From the NCBI RefSeq assembly GCF_009759685.1, contig NZ_CP046654.1, positions 1,798,001 to 1,862,000 of the forward strand: 64,000 nucleotides of DNA. Direction: 5' to 3'. A program made the translations under genes and the position numbers. The notes under the pieces were generated by a model. It made no database searches. It saw nothing but the letters and a program-made list of their open reading frames with translations, and had not been told where the DNA came from. This stretch comes from Acinetobacter baumannii (GTDB taxonomy: Bacteria; Pseudomonadota; Gammaproteobacteria; Pseudomonadales; Moraxellaceae). Shown one piece after another: positions 48,234 through 56,467 of the stretch. Each line of letters begins with the position of its first letter. Position 1 is the first letter of the stretch.

Positions 48234-48989
48234 ATGAGTCAATCTTCCGCAGCCTTAAACTCTCCCAATCCGATGAAAAAGAAAGTCATCACGGCACTAA
48301 TTGCGGTTGCAATTGGTCATATCGGGGTCTTATGGGCAGTCAGCCACATTAAGCCTGCTGAACTAAAGCCAATTGAAAAGAAACCTTTACAAGTCCGTTT
48401 TGTAAAAATTCAAGAGCAACCAAAACCTTTACCACCAAAACCAAAAGAACCGCCTAAAAAGCCGGAGCCTAAAAAAGAAGTGAAAGAGGTTAAAGTTGTC
48501 GAGAAACCTGTAACTCCACCTAAGAAAGTGGAAAAAATTCAGCAGGTCAAAAAGGCTGAAACACCTAAAGAAACAGTAAAAACAGAACCTAAAGTTGAAC
48601 CAAAAATAGTAACGCCAACGACTACTGTGACTGAAAAAGTCGTTGAAAAGCCAAAGCCAGTGGTTCAAGAAGCACCTAAAGCTCAACCTGCTCCAGATCC
48701 ATCGCCAAAACGCGTTTCAATTGGCGGTTCAGGTGTACAGTGGAGCCGCTCACCACGTTTGACTGTTTCACCAAAAGATTTACAGGGCGAAGCACGCTCG
48801 GTTGTTGTACTTATTGAAGCCGATGAGAAAGGCAAGATTACTAACGTGCGCGTAACCCGTAGCAGCGGTATTCCAAGTCTAGATGACAAAGTAGTCCGTG
48901 CTGTACGTACTGCAAAATTTAAACCTTATATGGAAAACGGTGTTGCTTATCCAATTAAAGCAGAGCAACCGTTTGACTTAACCCCTTAA
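48234..48989 (+). CDS. tonB: Energy transducer TonB
   Basis: This 251-residue protein has an N-terminal membrane helix (about residues 18-34), a long Pro/Lys/Glu-rich periplasmic spacer (about 55-150) and the C-terminal TonB domain (about 170-251, with SRSSGIPSLDDKVVRAVRTAKFKPY-like RSSGIPSLDD). It couples the proton gradient, harvested by ExbB-ExbD, to outer-membrane siderophore and vitamin receptors. It is followed by exbB and exbD, forming a complete system. Confidence 0.95.
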   Translation: MSQSSAALNSPNPMKKKVITALIAVAIGHIGVLWAVSHIKPAELKPIEKKPLQVRFVKIQEQPKPLPPKPKEPPKKPEPKKEVKEVKVVEKPVTPPKKVEKIQQVKKAETPKETVKTEPKVEPKIVTPTTTVTEKVVEKPKPVVQEAPKAQPAPDPSPKRVSIGGSGVQWSRSPRLTVSPKDLQGEARSVVVLIEADEKGKITNVRVTRSSGIPSLDDKVVRAVRTAKFKPYMENGVAYPIKAEQPFDLTP

Positions 48990-49033
48990 ACGAATTTGAG
49001 TCCCAACGGCTAACCTTAATCAGGAGTTCGAAT

Positions 49034-49654
49034 ATGAACTTTTCAATCTATTGGCAACATGCAGATGCAGTGAGTAAAACCCTGTATTTCATCTTATTGG
49101 CAATGTCGATTGCTACCTGGACAGTTTTCATCTTACGTTTGATGGGGACTCGCCAACTAAAACAACAAGCTTATGCTCAACTCTCTCAGGCTATTACTTC
49201 GCTCAAAGCAAAGTTACAACCTTTGAGTTTTGAACAACGTAAAGCAGTTGCAGAGCAAGCATTATTGCGTCAGATTTCTGCTGAGAAAGCCAATGCTGAT
49301 AAAGGTATTTCAGTTTTAGGAACAATTGCTTCAATTGCACCATTCGTTGGTTTGTTTGGTACAGTATGGGGTATTTTCCACGCGTTAGTTGCCGTTGGTA
49401 AGAGCGGACAGGCAGGTTTAGCTCAAGTGGCTACACCAGTAGGTGAAGCACTTATTATGACTGGTCTTGGTCTTGCAGTTGCGATTCCAGCGGTATTGGC
49501 TTATAACATCTGTTTACGTGCGAATCGTGGCCTTGCTCATGATTTACAAGATCAAGCACACAGTTTGTTAATCGACACCATGTTGCAGCAAGACTCAACT
49601 GTAAAGTCTGATGTTAAAACTGCACAGCAAAGTTATGTTGGAGGTCAAGCTTAA
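49034..49654 (+). CDS. exbB: TonB-system proton channel subunit ExbB
   Basis: This 206-residue MotA/TolQ/ExbB-family protein has an N-terminal helix and a pair of C-terminal helices, with the motif GTIASIAPFVGLFGTVWGIFHAL and then GEALIMTGLGLAVAIPAV. It forms the pentameric channel with ExbD. The stop codon overlaps the exbD start. Confidence 0.96.
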   Translation: MNFSIYWQHADAVSKTLYFILLAMSIATWTVFILRLMGTRQLKQQAYAQLSQAITSLKAKLQPLSFEQRKAVAEQALLRQISAEKANADKGISVLGTIASIAPFVGLFGTVWGIFHALVAVGKSGQAGLAQVATPVGEALIMTGLGLAVAIPAVLAYNICLRANRGLAHDLQDQAHSLLIDTMLQQDSTVKSDVKTAQQSYVGGQA

Positions 49655-50058
49655 TGGCTTTTCAATTGGGTGAAGACCACGATAGTGGCATGAATGAGAT
49701 GAATCTCATTCCGCTAATCGACATTATGTTGGTGTTAATGATCATCTTTTTGGTCACAGCAACAGTTGCCAACCCATCGATTCCATTAACGCTTCCTAAA
49801 ACAACTGCTGAAATTATTGATCCACCACCAAAAGCAATTACGATTAGTATCAATGCAAATGGTGAAGTGGCTTGGGATACTCAAGTAATTAGCCTTGATG
49901 AGCTTCAAAAACGTTTCCAAGAAGCAGGTCAAGGTGCGGTTAAACCGACAGTTCAACTTCGCGCTGATAAAGAGTCGAAGTACGATACTGTTGCTCAGGT
50001 AATGTCTCGCGCCAGTGAAGCCGGACTGAGCGATATTGCCTTTGTAAGTGAAAATTAA
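49654..50058 (+). CDS. exbD: TonB-system subunit ExbD
   Basis: This 134-residue protein has one membrane helix with the essential Asp in NLIPLIDIMLVLMIIFLV (Asp24) and a periplasmic domain. It uses the proton gradient together with ExbB to energise TonB. Translation is coupled to exbB. Confidence 0.96.
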   Translation: MAFQLGEDHDSGMNEMNLIPLIDIMLVLMIIFLVTATVANPSIPLTLPKTTAEIIDPPPKAITISINANGEVAWDTQVISLDELQKRFQEAGQGAVKPTVQLRADKESKYDTVAQVMSRASEAGLSDIAFVSEN

Positions 50059-50076
50059 AATCTAGTTTCACGTAAT

Positions 50077-50107
50077 AAAAAAGCAACCAATTCGGTTGCT
50101 TTTTTAT
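50077..50107. terminator. Bidirectional terminator, exbD / msrA
   Basis: An A-run, GCAACCAATTCGGTTGC and a T-run lie between convergent genes. Confidence 0.9.
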
Positions 50108-50118
50108 TTTCTCATTTA

Positions 50119-50640
50119 TTAATTTTTCATGAGATGTTGGAATTTACTATGTAACTTTAATAGCTTAGGTGGAATTGCAAAGTTGCAGTAACCTTGTGAA
50201 GGGTTCTTTTCATAGTAATTTTGATGATAGTCTTCTGCTGGATAGAATGTAGGAGCAGGAGATAATTCAGTCACAATATCAAGATCGTCATCTTTTAACG
50301 TCTGAATGGTGTGTTCTGCTGCCTGCTTTTGCTCTTCATTAAAATAGTAAATAACAGAGCGGTATTGAGTACCAATATCATTACCTTGGCGGTTTAAAGT
50401 CGTTGGATCATGCGTTGCAAAGAACACATCAAGTAACTGAGAATATGTAACTTGTTGTTCATCAAAGTCGATAAGGACCACTTCAGCATGCTGAGTGTCA
50501 CCTTGACATACTTGCTCATAAGTTGGGTGAGTTGTATGCCCACCAGCATAACCACTTGTTACTTTTTCTACACCACGTATTTGTAAAAATACGGCTTCGA
50601 CGCACCAAAAACAGCCGCCGCCAAATAATGCCTGTTGCAT
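50119..50640 (-). CDS. msrA: Peptide methionine (S)-S-oxide reductase
   Basis: This 173-residue enzyme has the catalytic motif GGCFWC (Cys10) and VTSGYAGG. It repairs oxidised methionine in proteins using thioredoxin. No signal peptide, so cytoplasmic. It is a single gene. Confidence 0.96.
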   Translation of the reverse strand: MQQALFGGGCFWCVEAVFLQIRGVEKVTSGYAGGHTTHPTYEQVCQGDTQHAEVVLIDFDEQQVTYSQLLDVFFATHDPTTLNRQGNDIGTQYRSVIYYFNEEQKQAAEHTIQTLKDDDLDIVTELSPAPTFYPAEDYHQNYYEKNPSQGYCNFAIPPKLLKLHSKFQHLMKN

Positions 50641-50740
50641 TGTTTTTTCCTCTATTTCCTGCCTATTACAATAGGGTTTATCTAGTTAGATTACAAAGTA
50701 AAGCGTGTATAAAAAAGTAAAGAAAAGTGCATTACTTATT

Positions 50741-51796
50741 TCATTTTACTTTAGGTAGACCCTGTCGAACGATTTGAGAAAAATGCTCACTGCTTTGGTC
50801 TGCAAATTGTTCAAAATGTTCAGTACGTGGGTTAATGTGTGCAATTTGGTACCACTGTTTCAAGCTAATATTTTGATCGAGTGCTTTAAGATCATATAAA
50901 TAATTAGGTAAGTAACCAGAGGCAATTAACCGATAATCTTTAGGAAGCTGATATGGGTTAATGGCTTGAACCATATCAAAAATTAAAGTTGTACAATTAC
51001 TTGTGAGGGTATTGTACCACTTTGGTTCTGCGCGTAGTTCATCTGCTTTTTTAAGATATTCTAAAAATAGCGCTTTTTGCTCAGAGCGAGGCATATTGAC
51101 TGGGAAATTATAAACTTGCTCTTTACGGATATTGCTACGCGTGTAGACAATATCTTTTTCATCAGATGCAATTAAGCTCAGTTCATATTTTCTAAAGAAG
51201 CCGCCAATTGCTGAAAACTCTTCGGTCTTTTCTTTTCGAATTTCGATCGAAAAAACTAAAGGTTGTTGATTTTTAAATTCGAAACTGACTAGCGTATGGG
51301 CAATTTGTGGCCCCATCCAGTAAGAAGTAATAATATTTATGCCATTTAACTGGTTCAGGTCAAAAGTACGGGTTTCCCAGCGAACATCATAGGTTCCATC
51401 AGGATGCCAGTTGAAGTTACGGACATTATGCAAAGTAATAACATCGCCGTGTTTTTCGTAACTTAGCATATTGGCAACTTCAGGGTTCCAGTCACGGTCT
51501 TGACGTGCAGTAATCGAAAAGTACCAAACCAAAGAGCAGGCAAAAGCTAACAGGTAGATTAAAACGTCTGTACGACGGCTAATGATATGCCCATTAAAAT
51601 ATAAACCCGCCATACTTAAAGCAAAGGCAATCCATATGCCAATAATAATACGGCTGCCTAACCAGCCAAAAGGTTGTTGGACCCATAGGGCTAAGCATAC
51701 CCAAATGCTGGAAAGCACAATAAACAACGTGAATAAACTATGTAAAGCGCCGAAGAGGAGGGCGATAATAAATTCACGTGTTCCGATATTGTGCAT
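50741..51796 (-). CDS. DUF4105-domain membrane protein (Lnb-like)
   Basis: This 351-residue protein has four N-terminal membrane helices (about residues 10-95) and a periplasmic DUF4105 domain with the Cys motif LTSNCTTLIFDMV (about 265-277). Relatives include the lipoprotein N-acylation enzyme Lnb, in which a similar Cys is catalytic. It starts 14 bp after the folA stop and so probably belongs to the folA operon. Acyltransferase activity is inference. Confidence 0.75.
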   Translation of the reverse strand: MHNIGTREFIIALLFGALHSLFTLFIVLSSIWVCLALWVQQPFGWLGSRIIIGIWIAFALSMAGLYFNGHIISRRTDVLIYLLAFACSLVWYFSITARQDRDWNPEVANMLSYEKHGDVITLHNVRNFNWHPDGTYDVRWETRTFDLNQLNGINIITSYWMGPQIAHTLVSFEFKNQQPLVFSIEIRKEKTEEFSAIGGFFRKYELSLIASDEKDIVYTRSNIRKEQVYNFPVNMPRSEQKALFLEYLKKADELRAEPKWYNTLTSNCTTLIFDMVQAINPYQLPKDYRLIASGYLPNYLYDLKALDQNISLKQWYQIAHINPRTEHFEQFADQSSEHFSQIVRQGLPKVK

Positions 51797-51810
51797 AGGC
51801 GACCAGAAAA

Positions 51811-52320
51811 TTATTTTTTATAAGTGGCAAATTCGAATGAAGTTCCTGATTTTTCATCTACTTGCTGCTCACTTGCAGTTTTATGGAATTCATTCGGTAT
51901 TGTTGGATAATGTGCATCACCTTGTACATCTAAGTCAACATGAGTGAGCTCAAGACGGTCTGCAATTGACAAGGTTTGCTTAAAGATTTCACCACCACCA
52001 ATAATGAACAAAGCTTGCTTTTCGGTATTTTTGGCATCTTCTAAAGCAGCATTTAAAGCATCTTCAATTGAATACGCAATTTTTACGCCGTCAAAATGCC
52101 AGTTAATGTCACGGGTAATCACCCAGTTCACACGGTTCGGTAGAGCACGGCCCATAGACTCAAGCGTTTTGCGGCCCATGATCACCACACCACCTTGTGT
52201 GATTTCTTTAAAGTGTTTTAAGTCGGCAGAGATATGCCATGGCAACGCATTGCCTTTACCAATACAGTGATTTTTGTCCATTGCGACAACGTGGACAACT
52301 TCTACATTTTGCCATGCCAT
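51811..52320 (-). CDS. folA: Dihydrofolate reductase
   Basis: This 169-residue enzyme has the DHFR pattern: IGKGNALPWHISADLKHFKEIT, VIMGRKTLESMGRALPNRVN and FIIGGGEIFKQTL. It reduces dihydrofolate to tetrahydrofolate and is the trimethoprim target. It lies 44 bp downstream of thyA, the usual pairing. Confidence 0.97.
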   Translation of the reverse strand: MAWQNVEVVHVVAMDKNHCIGKGNALPWHISADLKHFKEITQGGVVIMGRKTLESMGRALPNRVNWVITRDINWHFDGVKIAYSIEDALNAALEDAKNTEKQALFIIGGGEIFKQTLSIADRLELTHVDLDVQGDAHYPTIPNEFHKTASEQQVDEKSGTSFEFATYKK

Positions 52321-52364
52321 AATCTTATTCTCTAAACCGTAATCTAATGAAATTTAAGCCGTCG

Positions 52365-53207
52365 TTATACTGCAACTGGTGCTTTAATTGCCGGATGTGA
52401 CTCGTAACCTACAATCTCGATATCTTCAAATTTGAAGTCGAAAATATCTTTAACATCCGGATTAAGTTTTAATTGGCAAAGTGGTAATGGCTCACGCGTC
52501 AATTGTAGTTTTGCCTGCTCAAAATGGTTGGCATAAAGATGCGTATCGCCACCTGTCCAAACAAAATCACCAACATCTAAGCCACACACTTGAGCAATCA
52601 TATGAGTGAGTAAGGCATAACTGGCAATATTAAATGGCACACCTAAGAATACGTCAGCACTACGTTGATAAAGCTGGCATGACAACTTGTTGTCTTGTAC
52701 GAAGAATTGGAAGAGCGTATGGCAAGGCGGTAAAGCAACTTGTCCGGCCTCATTTGGGTTCCAGCCAGAGACAATTAAACGGCGTGAATTTGGGTTGGTT
52801 TTAATTTCATTAATTAACCATTTAATTTGGTCAAAACCATCTTGGTTATAAGTACCATCGGCATTTTTAGTTGCGCCGAAATTACGCCATTGATGGCCAT
52901 AAACTGGGCCAAGCTCATGTTCTGGGCGGCCGAAACGGGCAGTTTGTTCTGCTGTTGCCCATTCATCCCAAATGGTGACTTTATTGTCTTGTAAGTACTT
53001 AACGTTAGTATCGCCTTTTAAGAACCAAAGTAACTCAATCACGATAGAACGAAAGTGAACTTTTTTTGTGGTGAGTAAAGGAAAACCCTTAGAGAGATCA
53101 AAACGCATTTGATGACCAAATACAGAACGGGTTCCTGTGCCTGTACGGTCGCCTTTGTCACCGCCATTATCAAGGATATGTTGTAGAAGGTCTAAATATG
53201 CACGCAT
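52365..53207 (-). CDS. thyA: Thymidylate synthase
   Basis: This 280-residue enzyme makes dTMP from dUMP with methylene-THF. It has the active-site Cys162 ([11 protein letters not shown]), the folate- and dUMP-binding [10 protein letters not shown] and [15 protein letters not shown]. It is followed by folA, which regenerates the folate it oxidises. Confidence 0.98.
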   Translation of the reverse strand: MRAYLDLLQHILDNGGDKGDRTGTGTRSVFGHQMRFDLSKGFPLLTTKKVHFRSIVIELLWFLKGDTNVKYLQDNKVTIWDEWATAEQTARFGRPEHELGPVYGHQWRNFGATKNADGTYNQDGFDQIKWLINEIKTNPNSRRLIVSGWNPNEAGQVALPPCHTLFQFFVQDNKLSCQLYQRSADVFLGVPFNIASYALLTHMIAQVCGLDVGDFVWTGGDTHLYANHFEQAKLQLTREPLPLCQLKLNPDVKDIFDFKFEDIEIVGYESHPAIKAPVAV

Positions 53208-53329
53208 AACACTCTCGAGTTCGGATTAATTTCCATAAAATAAAAGGGGAGACGGTTCATGGATTAATAAACCGTGGAAGATAATAGCATGCTTTAACGA
53301 TAGGTAGGAAAGAGAGCTACATTTACTGT

Positions 53330-53692
53330 TTAAAAACGTTTGGCCCGATTTTGATAAATCGAAACAAGAAAAAATCCATCCAGTACAAAGCCTAAAGCTT
53401 GTATTGTTGCAATCCAATTGTGTTGAGGGGGCAGTAACCACATTATAATAGCAACAATAATGAGAGGGTAAATTCTAAGCAGATACGGGAGCTTAAGTTT
53501 ATATGAACTGTGCTCTGGAATTTTTGTTTGTAAATATTGCCCGAAATGAAGCCCGGACCCTAACACGAGACTAAGAACAGTGTAAGTCGGCGATAAAGGC
53601 TGTACTTGATTGGCTGCATAAATTGCAGCACAAACGACAATAATGAAGATGAGTTTGATGTGACGCGGTGCGTTATACCAATAAGCCAACAT
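53330..53692 (-). CDS. Small membrane protein, unknown function
   Basis: ATG 53692 (MLAYWYNAPRHIKLIF) gives 120 residues with about four hydrophobic segments. No family recognised. It follows the similar-sized gene at 53703 by 10 bp and is probably in one transcription unit with it. The frame extends upstream over that gene's end without a good start. Confidence 0.6.
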   Translation of the reverse strand: MLAYWYNAPRHIKLIFIIVVCAAIYAANQVQPLSPTYTVLSLVLGSGLHFGQYLQTKIPEHSSYKLKLPYLLRIYPLIIVAIIMWLLPPQHNWIATIQALGFVLDGFFLVSIYQNRAKRF

Positions 53693-53702
53693 AAAAATGA
53701 GC

Positions 53703-54062
53703 CTATTTGTTAAATAACGATTGTGGTGAAAAAATAAAAGCAGCAAGCGCCATAAATGCGATTCCTTGAACGCCCCAGATCAGCAAGTTAGGCATGGTTT
53801 TTACAAAGATAAGTGCAAATAAAAGAGCGATAGGAACCCACGTAAATAGGCGGTAAAGTAAACCAGTCGGGTTACTTTGAGCAAAATGCAATTTAAAGTA
53901 ACGGCAGATTAAAAAAATAATCCCAGTTCCTGTAAACATTAAAATGGTATCTAAAGGCAATGGTTGATATTGATATAACCCAATACAGATTAAGAGGGTA
54001 ATAATTAAAATGATTAATTTTTTAAAAGTCGGGACTTGCGTATTAAACCAGAATTCCAGCAT
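53703..54062 (-). CDS. Small membrane protein, unknown function
   Basis: This 119-residue protein has about four hydrophobic segments (TFKKLIILIITLLICIGLYQ..., DTILMFTGTGIIFLICRYF, ...). It resembles the next gene in length and helix pattern, so the two may be distant paralogues. It starts after the lgt terminator. Confidence 0.6.
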   Translation of the reverse strand: MLEFWFNTQVPTFKKLIILIITLLICIGLYQYQPLPLDTILMFTGTGIIFLICRYFKLHFAQSNPTGLLYRLFTWVPIALLFALIFVKTMPNLLIWGVQGIAFMALAAFIFSPQSLFNK

Positions 54063-54100
54063 GGCGAATCTTCTTTTTTGGGAGATAAAAACTGTAGCAT

Positions 54101-54127
54101 AAAAAAGAGGAGCCGAAACTCCTCTGA
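54101..54127 (-). terminator. Terminator after lgt
   Basis: The stem GAGGAG/CTCCTC with loop CCGAAA is followed by a T-run on the minus strand. Confidence 0.88.
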
Positions 54128-54135
54128 TTTAGATG

Positions 54136-54954
54136 TTAACTGTTCTTTTGAGGGCCCCAGTCATAAATTTTCTTTTGGTAGGCATACCACATCATCCAAA
54201 GGCCTATCAGTAGCATTGGAACGGTGAGGATTTGTCCTTTCGTCATCCAGCCAAACAAGATGAAACCTTGGTCGGCATCCGGCTGACGGAAGAATTCCAT
54301 CACAAAGCGTGCAACACCATAACCCATTAAAAATAGGGCAGATACAGCCATACGTGGGCGTGGTTTTGAACTAAACCACCACAAAATAATAAAGAGTAAT
54401 AGCCCTTCGCAAAGTGCTTGATAGATTTGTGATGGGTGGCGAACCAAATGTAATGGATCGGTTGGGAAAATCATTCCGAATGGATAATTTGGATCTGTGA
54501 CCGCACGGCCATATAACTCTCCGCCAATAAAGTTACCAATACGTCCGAACATTAAGCCTGTCGGTACACAAGGGGCAATAAAGTCGAGTGTCTGGAACCA
54601 TGTTTTTTGATATTTTTTACACCAGAATAGCATTGCGATCATGACGCCTAAGAAGCCGCCGTGGAAGCTCATACCACCTGTCCAGACTTGGAATAACCAG
54701 ATTGGGTTTTCAAGGAATTTATCAAACTCATAGAAAAGCACATAGCCGATACGTCCGCCGAGTACAACACCTAAGGCACCGTAAAACACCAGATCGGAAA
54801 CCATGTCCGATGTCCAGCCATCACGCTGTTTGGCACGGTAGGAAGCAAGCCCCCAAGCACATAAAAATGCCAATAAATACATGAGTCCATACCAATGGAC
54901 TTGAAGAGGTCCTAGATGTATTGCGACCGGATCGATATTAGGATAGGTCAGCAT
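54136..54954 (-). CDS. lgt: Phosphatidylglycerol:prolipoprotein diacylglyceryl transferase
   Basis: This 272-residue inner-membrane enzyme has about seven helices and the Lgt signature GRIGNFIGGELYGR, plus HGGFLG. It attaches diacylglycerol to the lipobox Cys of lipoproteins, the first step of their maturation. The prophage recombinase gene ends only 51 bp upstream, so the natural promoter region of this essential gene abuts the insertion. Confidence 0.96.
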   Translation of the reverse strand: MLTYPNIDPVAIHLGPLQVHWYGLMYLLAFLCAWGLASYRAKQRDGWTSDMVSDLVFYGALGVVLGGRIGYVLFYEFDKFLENPIWLFQVWTGGMSFHGGFLGVMIAMLFWCKKYQKTWFQTLDFIAPCVPTGLMFGRIGNFIGGELYGRAVTDPNYPFGMIFPTDPLHLVRHPSQIYQALCEGLLLFIILWWFSSKPRPRMAVSALFLMGYGVARFVMEFFRQPDADQGFILFGWMTKGQILTVPMLLIGLWMMWYAYQKKIYDWGPQKNS

Positions 54955-54976
54955 TGCTGCTCCTTGATCTTACGTT

Positions 54977-55009
54977 TTGACAGATTGTAGATACCATCTT
55001 GGCTGTCAA
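54977..55009. repeat. Dyad around the left junction of the prophage
   Basis: Seven-bp arms TTGACAG (54977-54983) and CTGTCAA (55003-55009) are centred on TAGATACCAT (54988-54997). The same 10-mer occurs again at 56066-56075. It lies between lgt and the IS110-family gene and may be part of a recombination site. Confidence 0.45.
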
Positions 55010-55998
55010 CAAGGAATCTTTGCAAAACCTATAAGATTTTCATTGTAAGGCTTTTGGTGTTTGAGGACACCAAACGCAATATGGATTAATTTTCGCATCG
55101 CAGCACAAAGAGCAGCCATCTTTGCTTTGCCATTTCTTAGTAGTCGATCATATACGATTTTAATATGAGGATTATGACGAATTGCAACTACAGCTGCCAT
55201 ATACAATTTAGACCTAATTTTAGAAGAGCCCGAACGTGAGATTTTTGAAACACCACGAATTGAAGAGCCAGATTGCCTTTGTAGAGGAACAAGACCGCAA
55301 AATGCAGCAGCTTGACCAGCATTTGTAAAACTTTTACCTTTGAATAAAGTTAATAATGTCAAGGCAGTACGTTTTCCAATAGCTGGTATAGATTCAAGTA
55401 AACATAAATCTTGTTTTAAAGAAATATCATCATTAATAGTTTCATCTATCAATTTATCAAGATATTGAATCCTATTGTTAATATTCTCAATATCTAATTG
55501 AATAATCTCAATAAGTTTAGAATTCGTATTGTTTGAATATGCTTGATCTAATCTATTTTTCTCCCTATTTAATTCAGAAGTATAAGCGTCCCGACGGAGT
55601 ATTAATTGTTTTAATAAACGAAGTTGGTCTGAATCAGGCTGCCAAATGTTATACGGAGCGAGTTCACCATATTTAACCAAAACTTCTGCATCTACTTCAT
55701 CGGTTTTAGTTAGAACTGAGATACCAGCAGCAAACTTACGTACTCGCGCGGGATTAGCAACACAAACTTTAATGTTATTAGAGTAGAGAAAATAAGCTAA
55801 ATTTTCATGATAAATAGAGGTTGCTTCCATAACTGCAACTAACTCTAATATCTCAATTTCTAACTTTTGTAACCACTCATTTAATTTAATAAAACCAGAG
55901 TGGTTATTATCAAATACTTTAGTTTTCTTTTTTTGATTATTCAAAAAAATACAACAATCAAATTTATTTTTAGAAATATCTATACCTAGATATTGCAC
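55006..55998 (-). CDS. IS110-family (DEDD) transposase/recombinase
   Basis: This 330-residue protein has the RuvC-like DEDD N-domain (MQYLGIDISKNKFD, then VAVMEATSIYHENLAYFL and KTDEVDAEVLVKYG) and the C-terminal transposase_20 domain (SIPAIGKRTALTLL, AAAFCGLVP, GGxS-like SGSSKIRSKLYMAA) with a conserved serine. Its start is probably the ATG or GTG region at 55998. Neisseria Nf prophages carry a related Piv-type gene, so it most likely integrates this phage. It could also be an IS inserted beside the prophage. Confidence 0.88.
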   Translation of the reverse strand: MQYLGIDISKNKFDCCIFLNNQKKKTKVFDNNHSGFIKLNEWLQKLEIEILELVAVMEATSIYHENLAYFLYSNNIKVCVANPARVRKFAAGISVLTKTDEVDAEVLVKYGELAPYNIWQPDSDQLRLLKQLILRRDAYTSELNREKNRLDQAYSNNTNSKLIEIIQLDIENINNRIQYLDKLIDETINDDISLKQDLCLLESIPAIGKRTALTLLTLFKGKSFTNAGQAAAFCGLVPLQRQSGSSIRGVSKISRSGSSKIRSKLYMAAVVAIRHNPHIKIVYDRLLRNGKAKMAALCAAMRKLIHIAFGVLKHQKPYNENLIGFAKIPC

Positions 55999-56309
55999 AA
56001 TTACATCCCCAAGAGAAACCGTTCACACTACTTAGCTTGTTAATACAGCATCATAAAAATGTGCTTAGATACCATTCAGTTTTTTTCGTGTGAAAAGAGT
56101 AGATTATGGTTTTTTCTACAATACAAACTAAATTTAGCGGAATGCGAAACTCAATAATCTACAGTTGTAATAGCTAATTACAACTTAATTAATATAACAG
56201 AAATTTGAGAATATAAAATTAAATAAAATCTCAAAAATCCATAAATAACTTTAATTTTCAATATAGTAAGTGGATTAATTAAAAACCTACTCAAATGTTC
56301 AGACACTAA
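55999..56309 (-). other. Non-coding region upstream of the IS110-family gene (candidate bridge-RNA locus)
   Basis: This is 311 bp without a frame. It has two stem-loops: GTAGATTAT (56099-56107) pairs with ATAATCTAC (56154-56162), and GTTGTAA (56164-56170) pairs with TTACAAC (56178-56184). A copy of TAGATACCAT is at 56066-56075. IS110-group elements encode their bridge RNA in the left end, upstream of the transposase gene, which is this place. RNA expression is not visible from sequence. Confidence 0.45.
56066..56075. repeat. Second copy of the 10-mer TAGATACCAT
   Basis: Direct repeat of the 10-mer at 54988-54997. The two copies bracket the recombinase gene. Confidence 0.5.
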
Positions 56310-56399
56310 TTATCTTACTGACCCTTGATGCAAAAAAGCTCCTAAAATGAGAATAGAAATAGGTGCAAAAATAATTAAATACAACAAAAAATGTTTCAT
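56310..56399 (-). CDS. Candidate 29-residue membrane peptide downstream of zot
   Basis: An ATG at 56399 preceded by GGAG opens a 29-codon frame (MKHFLLYLIIFAPISILILG, then AFLHQGSVR). It is one hydrophobic helix with a charged end, the typical form of tiny inovirus membrane or coat proteins. It is on the same strand as, and 68 bp after, the zot gene. No family was recognised. Confidence 0.5.
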   Translation of the reverse strand: MKHFLLYLIIFAPISILILGAFLHQGSVR

Positions 56400-56467
56400 A
56401 AAATTCTCCAAATATTCGGCGAGCGTAGCTCGGTTAAACTCGTTTATGCTCAACTGGGAGCTTGTAA

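Noticed and set aside
48429..48889. Antisense frames opposite tonB
   Set aside because: They arise from the Pro/Lys-rich spacer and give Phe/Arg-rich nonsense.
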